Of a stretch of DNA of 33,525 nucleotides, positions 12,963-22,000 are shown in pieces. The stretch spans positions 1 through 33,525 of IMG/VR virus record IMGVR_UViG_3300033064_008226. One strand, given 5' to 3'. This stretch comes from a virus. A model generated the notes under the pieces. It was not told the origin of the DNA, searched no databases, and saw only the letters and a list, made by a program, of their open reading frames with translations. The translations under genes were made by a program, and so were the position numbers. Each line of letters begins with the position of its first letter. The first letter of the stretch is position 1.

Positions 12963-15711
12963 ATTTGACTTCTACCCCAGCTTCAACGCCGGCGAGGTAT
13001 CACCTCTCATCGATGCGAGGACATCGCTTGAGAAATACAAAAGCGCATGCCGGATCATGGAGAATTTCCAGATCCTGCCATATGGTGGAGCGGTGCGCAG
13101 GCCCGGGATGCAATTCATAGGACTGGCGAAGAATTCAAGTTCCCGCTGCCGGTTGATCGGATTCAATTTCTCGACCACGACCCGGTTCATCATAGAGATC
13201 GGGGTGGGATACATGAGGGTCTGGAACGGGACATCTCAGGTGCTGTCAGGAACCGCTCCACTGGAGTTGGCGACACCATACCTGGAGTCTGAGTTGCGCG
13301 AGGTGCAATTCACGCAGATCAACGACATCATGTATTTTGCTCACGCGAACCATGCCGTCTACAAACTGAGCCGGGTGTCCGACGTTAGCTGGACATTCGC
13401 GGAGGTTGTCTGGGCTTATCCTCCCGTTCGGGATGTCAACACATCTGCGACCCAGATTTCCGTGAATGGCGCAACTGGGAACATTACCGTGACGGCAACT
13501 TCCAGCATCTTCGACGCAGGGCACGTCGGATCCCAGTGGCGACTTGACTGGAAACGGACAAGTGGCGTCCTGGAGACCCCGATATCCGCAGTGAAAATCT
13601 CCGATGCCATAGATATCACGGGTGCGTGGGACATCCAAACTTACGGCACATGGACTGCGACAATCCGAGTTTTGCGCATCCCGACAGAAATCTGGAAGAA
13701 TGGTCCCATCACTGCATCGGCAACCCGGGTGACGACCGTGGCAACGGTCACACATACGGCACATGGATATTCCAACGGAGACCTGATCCATGTGACAATT
13801 GGAGCAGCACCATTCGCGACGACTGTCCCGGTGGCGATCACCTATGTAGGGGTGAACACATACACCTACACCGTGGCAAATTCGGGAGCCACCGCAGCAA
13901 CTCCTATCACCGTTGAGAACGTGACCCAGATGGAGGTCGTGCGGGAATACGATTCCAATGCCGATCTCAACATCACTGCATCGGGCGTCGAGTATGACCG
14001 GGTCGGGCTAAAAATCTATGTCGTCGCATGGACATCTGGGACCAACGCCCGGGCAACTCTGACCACCTCGAAATTCATTACCGGGGGTCAGATCAGGATC
14101 ACCGCAGTGGCTAGTGGCACAAGCGCATCGGCAACGGTCGAGGAATGGTTGGGAAGGGATTCGGCGTCGTCGAAAAAGACCCAGTATTGGTACGAGGGTG
14201 CGTTCTCGACATACCGGGGATTCCCGCGAGCGGTCGCTATGCATGAGCAGAGACTGTGTTTTGGTGCTGTCACGGCATCTCCAACGACACTCTGGTGCAG
14301 TCAGATTGACGACTTTGAGAATTTTGAAATCGGCAGCAATGCCGCAGATGCAATCTCGTTCACGCTTTCCGCCTCGGAGGGAAATCGGATCAACTGGATG
14401 TACTCGCAGAGCAAATTGCTTGTGGGCACATCCGGCGACGAGTGGACTATCGGATCCTCCGATGCCGCGCAATCAATCTCAGCATCGAACGTGCAGGCGA
14501 ACCGGCAATCGAGCTACGGGTCGAAGTACATGCGGGCCGCGATGGTCAACGATGTCCTGCTGTTCATACAGCGCAATGGTCGCAAGGTTCGTGAGTTGGT
14601 GTACTCGCTCAACAAGGACGGGTGGGTCGCGCCAGACCTGACCCTGCTGGCTGAACATATCACGATAGGGCAGATCACCGATGTGGCGTACCAGCAGCAA
14701 CCCGATGCTATCCTGTGGTGCGTGCGAGGAGATGGTGCGCTCATCGCGATGACTTATGAACGTGACCAGCAGGTGGTCGGATGGCACAGGCATGTCACCG
14801 ATGGGGTCGTCGAGAGTGTCGCCACAGTCTACGGGAATGGCACAGAGGATGAGGTCTGGATGGTTGTTTATCGGACAATCGACGGGTATCCCAAACGATA
14901 CATCGAGCGGTTCCAGCTTCTGTGGCGCACCTACCTGGACTCTTCGACGACTGACTCATGGCGCTACCTCGACTCCTATGTGGACGCTCCCCCGGGATCC
15001 TTTGCGGTCTCATCGGTTGCCTCCAGGACGGTCGAGATCGGGGCATCGCTCGAGATCGTTCTCAATGATTCACTGTTCACCCTCGAACTGGCTGCGGGTG
15101 ACATCGTGACGATCTCGGGTGTCGTCGGGACGACCCAGATCAATCGGCAGTGCAAACTCCAGACACCGACCGGGGTGACGCATGGTGCTTATTGGGTGCT
15201 GGCGGATCCGGCAACGAACCTCCCAATCGATGCGGATGGGTTCACTGCCTACACGTCGGGCGGAACGGCAGTGTTCCAAAACCTTTACTCCGCGCCAACC
15301 CTCTCAGGCAAGAGCGTCACGGTCTATAAGACCGGTGGTGTGACCGAGACCGTCACCGCAACAAGCGGCAGGATCCCATGCACGTCTCAGCCACTGGCAG
15401 TCGGACTTCCTTACACGTCCACCCTGCGCCCGATGAAGCTGGACATGGAGTTCCCAGACGGGTCAAGCCAGGGTCGCAAGAAGCGGGTCCACCAGATCGT
15501 CGTGCGGACTCACAAGTCGCAGGGGGGACAGGTCAGGACGAATGCCGGCGACTGGTTTGACTTGGCCTCGACTCTTACCACCGGGGATCAAAAAATCGTC
15601 CTTGCCGGCGCATTTGGTATTGATGCAGATATCGATGTCAGACAGACTGCACCTTATCCGTTTTGTCTCATCGCAGTGGAACCGAAGTGGGACGCTTTTG
15701 GAAATGAATAA
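12955..15711 (+). CDS. Tail tubular protein B (gp12-like nozzle)
   Basis: 918 residues. The N-terminus FYPSFNAGEVSPLIDARTSL (about 4-23) and NFQILPYGGAVRRPGMQFIG (about 36-55) are the signature of podovirus tail nozzle proteins. Other landmarks are NDIMYFAHANHAVYKL, FPRAVAMHEQRLCFGA (about 420), TLWCSQIDDFENFE, LLVGTSGDEWTIGS and a CVRGDGALIAMTYERDQQVVGWHRH block (about 580-605). Six copies would form the distal DNA conduit. A Thr/Val-rich segment (about 255-325) with THTAHGYSNGDLIHVT looks like an inserted adhesin-type beta domain. The gene overlaps the gp11-like gene by eight bases. Confidence 0.88.
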   Translation: MPKFDFYPSFNAGEVSPLIDARTSLEKYKSACRIMENFQILPYGGAVRRPGMQFIGLAKNSSSRCRLIGFNFSTTTRFIIEIGVGYMRVWNGTSQVLSGTAPLELATPYLESELREVQFTQINDIMYFAHANHAVYKLSRVSDVSWTFAEVVWAYPPVRDVNTSATQISVNGATGNITVTATSSIFDAGHVGSQWRLDWKRTSGVLETPISAVKISDAIDITGAWDIQTYGTWTATIRVLRIPTEIWKNGPITASATRVTTVATVTHTAHGYSNGDLIHVTIGAAPFATTVPVAITYVGVNTYTYTVANSGATAATPITVENVTQMEVVREYDSNADLNITASGVEYDRVGLKIYVVAWTSGTNARATLTTSKFITGGQIRITAVASGTSASATVEEWLGRDSASSKKTQYWYEGAFSTYRGFPRAVAMHEQRLCFGAVTASPTTLWCSQIDDFENFEIGSNAADAISFTLSASEGNRINWMYSQSKLLVGTSGDEWTIGSSDAAQSISASNVQANRQSSYGSKYMRAAMVNDVLLFIQRNGRKVRELVYSLNKDGWVAPDLTLLAEHITIGQITDVAYQQQPDAILWCVRGDGALIAMTYERDQQVVGWHRHVTDGVVESVATVYGNGTEDEVWMVVYRTIDGYPKRYIERFQLLWRTYLDSSTTDSWRYLDSYVDAPPGSFAVSSVASRTVEIGASLEIVLNDSLFTLELAAGDIVTISGVVGTTQINRQCKLQTPTGVTHGAYWVLADPATNLPIDADGFTAYTSGGTAVFQNLYSAPTLSGKSVTVYKTGGVTETVTATSGRIPCTSQPLAVGLPYTSTLRPMKLDMEFPDGSSQGRKKRVHQIVVRTHKSQGGQVRTNAGDWFDLASTLTTGDQKIVLAGAFGIDADIDVRQTAPYPFCLIAVEPKWDAFGNE

Positions 15712-16117
15712 CACCATCACCATGAGACCATACATCGAAGAGGATCACGACATGATCGACGGGTGGAACAAGGCACATGGGAAGTGCGGGGTTCCGAAGT
15801 TAATCCTGCCGAAATGCGGGGTGGTGTGCGAGATCGATAGTATCCCGAGCGCAGCGATTTTCCTCCACATGGATAACTCCTGCGGGTTGTGCCTCATCGA
15901 CCATGCGGTATCCCGTCCCGGTCTCTCGTTCGCCAAAAGCAAGGTTGCATTTCAGCACTGCATGGAGTGCCTCAAGAAGGTCGCACGCGAATTCGGATAC
16001 CACACGGTGTCGGTCTTTACCTATCCTGCGATTGCCAGGGTGCTGAAGAAGCAGGGGTTCATCGCAGCCGAATCCGGCCTCGTCCAATTATTTTCAACAA
16101 CCCAGGAGGCAAGCTAA
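15704..16117 (+). CDS. GNAT-like acetyltransferase, phage tail-block type
   Basis: 137 residues (ATG 15704; ATG 15722, MRPYIEEDHDMI, is an alternative). The order RPYIEEDHDMIDGWNKAHG, then SAAIFLHMDNSCGLCLIDH, AFQHCMECLKKVAREFGYHT and a C-terminal AIARVLKKQGFIAAESGLVQL fits the GNAT fold: beta strands around an acetyl-CoA helix, then the GF.....G terminal strand. The usual Q/RxxGxG/A pyrophosphate loop is not clear, so activity is uncertain. Such genes commonly lie between tail and internal-virion genes in podoviruses. It overlaps both neighbours by a few bases. Confidence 0.6.
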   Translation: MNNTITMRPYIEEDHDMIDGWNKAHGKCGVPKLILPKCGVVCEIDSIPSAAIFLHMDNSCGLCLIDHAVSRPGLSFAKSKVAFQHCMECLKKVAREFGYHTVSVFTYPAIARVLKKQGFIAAESGLVQLFSTTQEAS

Positions 16118-17076
16118 TGTCCGACGGAGGAATTTCAGCGGCACTGATGGCAGCGTCACTCGTTGCCACTGCAGCATCGACCGGGATGCAGATGTATTCT
16201 GCCGACCAGGCGAGCAAAAGTCAGGCTGCGATTGCAGACTACAACCAGCAAGTCGCGCAGCAAAATGCCCAATGGCAGCAGATGGCGGCAACCCGCGCCG
16301 CGCAGAGTGACCAATTCAATGCGCAGTTGCAGATTTTCAATGCGGACCAGAGCAAATCGCAGGCACAATTCGATTCATCCATCGCTACGTTCCAGAACCA
16401 GCAGATGCGTCAGCAGGCGTCGTTCACCGACATGCAGGCCGAGTTGCAGAAGAACACTGCCGCAATGCTGCGTCAGGAGGCAGCCGGGACGGAGTCTGAG
16501 GCGACAAAGCAGAGTGAGCGCATAAGGTTGGAGAAGGAACGCATCCTCGGCCTGCAACGCAACCAGTTTGCACGTGCGAACGTCACCACGCAGGGATCCC
16601 CGCTCGCTATCCTCTCGGAGACTGCCTCGATGTATGAGGCACAAGCGGTGGATACACGCTTGCTTGCAAACCTCAATGCGACGAAGCTGCGGTACAACTC
16701 GCAGGTCACCGACATGAATGCCGGCATCACATCGCTGGAGGCGAATGCGGCTCGGGATCAGGCGAACATCAACGACACTGCGATCCGGTTCAACCTCAAT
16801 CAGGATCTGTTCAAAAGCACTCTCGATATGTCGGCAGCAAAGACCAATCTGAACGATGCGCTTTTTGCCGAGCAGGCTGCGGGAGCTGGCTACAGGATCA
16901 ACATGCGGCAGGCTGAAATCGAACACATGGCAGGTATGGCGACATCCCGGGCAACTCAGATGAGCGGCTACACGGCACTTGTTTCGGGCGCGGGGCAAAT
17001 GGCAAATACGGGGTATGATTACTACATGCAACGCCCGCCGAAGACTCCCGCTTCAACACTTTATCCCATCAAATAA
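16117..17076 (+). CDS. Internal virion protein (gp14-like)
   Basis: 319 residues. The short hydrophobic N-terminus (ALMAASLVATAASTGMQMYS, about 9-28) is followed by a long Gln/Ala coiled coil (about 35-150), then IRLEKERILGLQRNQFARAN and GSPLAILSETASMYE, typical of gp14-like ejection proteins. In T7 this class leaves the capsid first and forms a pore in the outer membrane. AGGAGG at 16104-16109 defines ATG 16117; the frame is open upstream but without family sequence. The start overlaps the previous stop by one base (TAATG). Confidence 0.8.
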   Translation: MSDGGISAALMAASLVATAASTGMQMYSADQASKSQAAIADYNQQVAQQNAQWQQMAATRAAQSDQFNAQLQIFNADQSKSQAQFDSSIATFQNQQMRQQASFTDMQAELQKNTAAMLRQEAAGTESEATKQSERIRLEKERILGLQRNQFARANVTTQGSPLAILSETASMYEAQAVDTRLLANLNATKLRYNSQVTDMNAGITSLEANAARDQANINDTAIRFNLNQDLFKSTLDMSAAKTNLNDALFAEQAAGAGYRINMRQAEIEHMAGMATSRATQMSGYTALVSGAGQMANTGYDYYMQRPPKTPASTLYPIK

Positions 17077-17078
17077 CC

Positions 17079-19052
17079 ATGCCTGCGATCAGCATTGCCC
17101 AGATCCCCAACGCACTTCCGCAAGCGACATCCGCCAGCGGGATGAACATCTCGCCACCGAGCGCCCCCGGCCTGATGGTGAAACCACAGGTTGCACTTGC
17201 CGGCAACGCAGCCTCCGCGAGCGGAGATAGCTTCCGAGGCGCAGCCAAGGGGATGCTTAGTCAGACGCTTGAACTGGGAGCATTCTCGGCAGAAGCGAAC
17301 GCTGCGATGAAAATGGGGCAGGCAGTCGGCAACATTGGGTTGGCTGCCAGTGAACTCAGTAACAGATTCGCGGCAGCAAAGGACACGGCAGATATGGCCC
17401 GGGCTGAGACCACGATGCGTGCCGCTTTTGAAAAGCAGCAGTACGAGCAACTCGGACTCCCCCCAGAAAAATGGCAGGATAACCTGACCCGCAACCTGGG
17501 CGAGACCCAGAAGGCGCTCGGAGAAATCAAGATGTCCAACAACGCAGTCGAGAAGTTCGGACCATCGTGGGACAGGTGGAGTCAGCTCTCCCGTGTCCAG
17601 GTCGAGGGGCAGGCCCGGGGCAAGCAACTCGAGGGATGGCGGCAGGATGTCAACACGAACGCTTTGATGAAGGTGACAGATGGTGACCTGTCCGGGGCTA
17701 CTGCGACTATTGACCAGGCAGTGAAATCAGGAATCTTCTCTGAATCTGAAGGCAAGGCTGCCAAAGCAAAGATCTATGTTGATGAGGCCGCAAAGCAAAA
17801 GGACGAGCATTTTGCGAGCATGATCGGCGTGGTGGTCAAATCCCCGCATGAGGCACTGACTGTACTGGAAAAGGACGTAAAAAACGGATCATCCACATTT
17901 GCTCCAGGCGCAACGAAAGTTGATAACCTCAGATATCTTGCCGCAGCCAGATCAAACGCCAACCAAAACGATGTGGATACATACAACTGGATCAGGGATT
18001 CCATCGTCGGCAATAGAACAACCACCAATGAGGAGATCGACGCTGCCGGGAAGTACCTGGGAGACACAGAACGTACCGCTCTGAAGGGTTTCCTGATAAC
18101 CGATCCTGCCTATGATGCAGAAAAGATTTCAAAGATTCGGATGGACATCGCAAATCTCAACATGCAACCAACCGATGACCTGTCTGGATATCATGGAATC
18201 GGGAATCGTATTCTGACGGAGGTTCCAAAGAACTTGCAGGATGAACTCAGGGGGGATCTAAAGAGTGTCTACGACAACCAGGGGAAACCACCCACACCCA
18301 AGCAGGCATTCGTCGGAAGTCTGGCAACTCATATTGATGGACTCGCCACCCGTGGGGTCTTCGGTAAATACTGGACTGGAGCAGACACGCCGGGTGGGGC
18401 AGGGGCACAGATTGACGAAGTGAAAAAAGCTGAAGTGTGGACGAAGGTCGAGACCTACAACACGCAGATCAGAAAATACCTTGCTGACACTCCAAATGCT
18501 TCGTCTGCGGACGGCATGGAGTTTTTTCAAAAAATAGCCGGTCCTGAAGCTAGCGTTGCAATCAGTAAGGAAATCGAGGAACAGAGACAGAAACCAAGTT
18601 GGTATACGCCTCTGGTTGATTGGGCGACCGGAGCAGGCGACCCGGGCGAGGACACGGTCAAGATGGTCAAGGGATTTGAGGGATTCACTCCTGCTGCTTA
18701 CCCTGACGGAAAGCAGAACAGTGGCGGATATGGGACTAAAGCAAAATCCCTAGGCGAGGTTCTCACCGAGAAACAAGCAGACGCTCGCCTGCGGCAAGAA
18801 CTTTCCATGCATACCAAAATAATTGACGATGCCGCAAAGGTAGCAGGCATGACATTAACCAAGAACCAACGTCAGGCACTGATCAGTTTCGACTTCAACA
18901 CCGGCGCGGGAGGACTCGTTATTCGCCGCAGTCGTGGCGACCACACCAAGATTCCCGCCGAGATGGTTCCCTATCGGACGCAGAATGGGATAGTGCTGCG
19001 TGGACTTGAAGACAGACGCAAAGCGGAAATTGCTCTTTTCAACACTCTGTAG
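17079..19052 (+). CDS. Internal virion protein (gp15-like) with C-terminal GH24 lysozyme
   Basis: 657 residues. The first ~510 are helical and resemble gp15-type ejection proteins (LSNRFAAAKDTADMARAETT; LPPEKWQDNLTRNLGETQKA). From about 525 to the end is a T4-type lysozyme: KGFEGFTPAAYPDGKQNSGG with Glu534 and Asp543 spaced as in T4 lysozyme (E11/D20), a Ser in place of the usual Thr, GYGTKA, then NQRQALISFDFNTGAG and VLRGLEDRRKAEIALF. The domain would cut peptidoglycan during DNA entry. In T7 the lytic activity sits instead in gp16 and is a transglycosylase. This gene and the giant protein that follows likely form the periplasmic DNA conduit. Confidence 0.85.
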   Translation: MPAISIAQIPNALPQATSASGMNISPPSAPGLMVKPQVALAGNAASASGDSFRGAAKGMLSQTLELGAFSAEANAAMKMGQAVGNIGLAASELSNRFAAAKDTADMARAETTMRAAFEKQQYEQLGLPPEKWQDNLTRNLGETQKALGEIKMSNNAVEKFGPSWDRWSQLSRVQVEGQARGKQLEGWRQDVNTNALMKVTDGDLSGATATIDQAVKSGIFSESEGKAAKAKIYVDEAAKQKDEHFASMIGVVVKSPHEALTVLEKDVKNGSSTFAPGATKVDNLRYLAAARSNANQNDVDTYNWIRDSIVGNRTTTNEEIDAAGKYLGDTERTALKGFLITDPAYDAEKISKIRMDIANLNMQPTDDLSGYHGIGNRILTEVPKNLQDELRGDLKSVYDNQGKPPTPKQAFVGSLATHIDGLATRGVFGKYWTGADTPGGAGAQIDEVKKAEVWTKVETYNTQIRKYLADTPNASSADGMEFFQKIAGPEASVAISKEIEEQRQKPSWYTPLVDWATGAGDPGEDTVKMVKGFEGFTPAAYPDGKQNSGGYGTKAKSLGEVLTEKQADARLRQELSMHTKIIDDAAKVAGMTLTKNQRQALISFDFNTGAGGLVIRRSRGDHTKIPAEMVPYRTQNGIVLRGLEDRRKAEIALFNTL

Positions 19053-19069
19053 ATCCCGAGAACGCGATT

Positions 19070-22000
19070 ATGGCAAAAGCAGATTCCATCGGTTACGAGA
19101 GTGGTCTTGGCAAGGCTAGTCCAGACAATCCTGAGACGGCAAAGGCGCTTGCTGATTACCAGCAGGGTGAAGTTGCGGATGATACATATAGCCGGATATT
19201 CACCGACGTTGCGTATTACAAGAAAATCGAAGGGTCTGCGATGGTGCAGGATGCTCTCTCGCTCTCGCCATTCAAGGGAGCCGCAGTAAAACGTGGTGCG
19301 TTGATGGGGTTCCTCTCGGCCAAGCTCGGACGGGATGTCACTGCTCTGGATTACGAGGCAAGCCGGAATGGGTTCGCGCAGGCTAATTACGGCAAGGACA
19401 AGGTGACCGATGACGAGATGTTCGGTCTTGTCAAAACAAGTTTCGAGGGTCAAAAAGCCCGGGCCGGATATCGGGACCAACTGATGGGGACAATTGCTCT
19501 TGCCCACTTCCGAGGCGAACACCCCAACACGGTGGAAATCCTCCAGCAGCACAAGGTTCAGAATCCTGACTTCTCCAAGGGACTGAGTGGCGAGGACGAG
19601 GCGAACATGATCGCCTCCATGTCGGTAGCGTCTCAGGAAATCAGTGCGCAATTTGAAAAACATTCCGGCACTGCGAAGCGACTCTACGATGCGGTGACTG
19701 CCCAGACCGGGCAGGCCGGCAAGCCGGGATATGCAATCCCTTACTCGCAGGGTGGGTTGCCGCTTCCCACGCAGGGTGGTGGTGCGTTGCCAACGACCGT
19801 TGACACGTCGGAGATGAATGATGCTGTTTCCGAGCTTATTAATATGCCGGCAAAAGACCGGAATGTGATTTATTCGACGATACTGCTGGCAGCGCAACGC
19901 GAAGGCTACGACCCCAAAACCGTCCTGGGTCAACTCGGCGAAAGGCTGGGACGCACGACCTTCGGGGCAGTCGGACAAGTCACCCGGGTATTCTACGAGG
20001 ACGCACTGCGTGGTGAGAATGACAAACTGCGCAATCCCTCCAGCCAGATCTATGTGCCCGGTGTCGGGGGAATTCCCTTGCAATCCAGTTCGCAGATGAC
20101 CCAGCAGGAGACCGAAAGCAAGATCGCCGGGAACGATGACAAAATCAAGGCGATCACGGTCATGCGCGAGATCAGCAACCTGGCCGAACAGGTAGACCCG
20201 ATCAAGGTCGTGCAGGATTCTTGGATGCCGGCCTTGATGCAGAAAGGCGCAGATGTCGCAGTGGGGTCTGTGGGATTGATGGCAATCTCTGCGATCCCAT
20301 ACGCAGGACCGGCTGCGGCATTCTCGATGTATTACGCGAGCAACAGCGAGCAGATCGCCATTGAGTCGCCTGACCTCGACCCGACGCTTCGCCGGAATCT
20401 CTCGATAGCGATGGCAATCCCCGAGGCGTTGATGGACCGTCTGCAACTCAAGATCCTGCAAGGGAAAGCGCCATCCTTCGTGAAGGCGCTCAAGGATGTG
20501 AAGGCATCAAAACTTGGTGCGGTCGGTCTGATGAAACAATGGGGGAAACATTCGCTTGAGATGGGTCTCTTTGAGACAGGTGTCGAACTCCCCCAGAATT
20601 TCATCAAGGTTGTCGGGAACCAACTCGGGATGGCGCTTTCGGCGGATTATCACAAGACCGAATTCCTCGATGATGTTGCCCAATGGTGGGATGTTGCACC
20701 GGAGACGCTTGTCGGGATGATGCTCGTCGGCATGGTCGGTGGAGGATTTGCTGCGCACACAGACATAAAGAATGGTGCTGCTCTCATCACTCACATCGAG
20801 CCGCTGCGGTGGGCTGGGATGACTGAGGAACAGGCGTTGGATATTTCCACCCAACCATCGGCAGACGCTGCGCAGGAAAAGCTCAGAGAATTCTACAAAC
20901 TCCGCACACCGGAGAGTATCGCCGAGGGGGTGAAACTCGCAAACGAGGCTGCGGCGAAGATCCGCGAAGACGCGAACCGGCCCGGGCCGAAGATCACCAC
21001 CGAGACCAACGGTGATGGTGGTATCGTCTACCAGGTCCGGCGAGCGGACGATTCCATCGTCCATAGCACGACCGAGGAGATGTCCGCAGACCTGATGCTG
21101 CGCGAACTCAACCGCAATGAGATCACGAAGACCACCAGGGGCATTGCAGAGGCGACAGAGTGGTATGACAAGGTCAACGCTGCGCTCAGTCGTGGTGAGG
21201 ATATTTCAAAACTACTTCTTGAGGAAGCACCCAGGACACTGCTCGCCGACTACGTCGAGAATCCCACCAAGGCAAACCTCGAGCGTCTCTACGAGACCGT
21301 GCGTTCGATAGGCCATGAGATCAACACACCGGAACAGTTGGCGAACTATTGGGTCGAGGCGAGCAATATCAGGGTCGGTGGAGTCGAGGACATGGTCTAC
21401 CGTTCGCTCATCCGCCTCAACGTGAACAACGCGACCGGGGTCTCGGTGCTGCGTGACATGGCACAGGAGAATTTCAAGCGGGCGCTACATGAGGGTCGCT
21501 ACTCAATCCAATGGGCAAGGGAGCAACTGCAAGCGATCATCCCGCTTATCGACTCCTCACGCATTAAGGGCAAACTACGAAGCGAGACCGACACCGATGT
21601 GATCGAGGCATGGTCGGATGTGGCAGTCGCCTACATGCGCGGATTCGTGAAGGACGAGCAACTGCCGACCGGGATCAGGGGATTCCTGCGTCAGATGGCG
21701 ACAGTTGTCAAAGACATCTTCCGCCGCTCTTACAAACTGCACCGGCTGCGTGCGGAGGGGAAACTCGACACGAACCTGGAGGCAGCGATTGCTGACAGCA
21801 TCGGACTCAACTCCCAGGCCCGGGTCGATGTCGCCCGGGACTCCACTGCGGCGAAGATTGACGGCATGAATTACAGTGTCTCCACTGCCGAAGACACCCG
21901 CTACCTAGACCTCGCGAAAGACCCTGAGAAAAATCGGGCGGATGTTTTGGCCGATTTGTCAGCAAAAGCTCTCAAAGCCCTTTCAAATCCTGAAGAATTT

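Noticed and set aside
12963-12975. TTTGACTTCTACC as another motif copy
   Set aside because: It encodes the conserved FDFYP start of the tail nozzle protein; coding constraint explains the resemblance.
18971-20461. 496-codon minus-strand ORF opposite the gp15-like and giant genes
   Set aside because: No family-like segments, many rare-looking Arg/His/Cys runs, and no ribosome site. It is a shadow of strong codon bias on the plus strand. The same applies to 27116-28492 and 8797-9885 on the minus strand.
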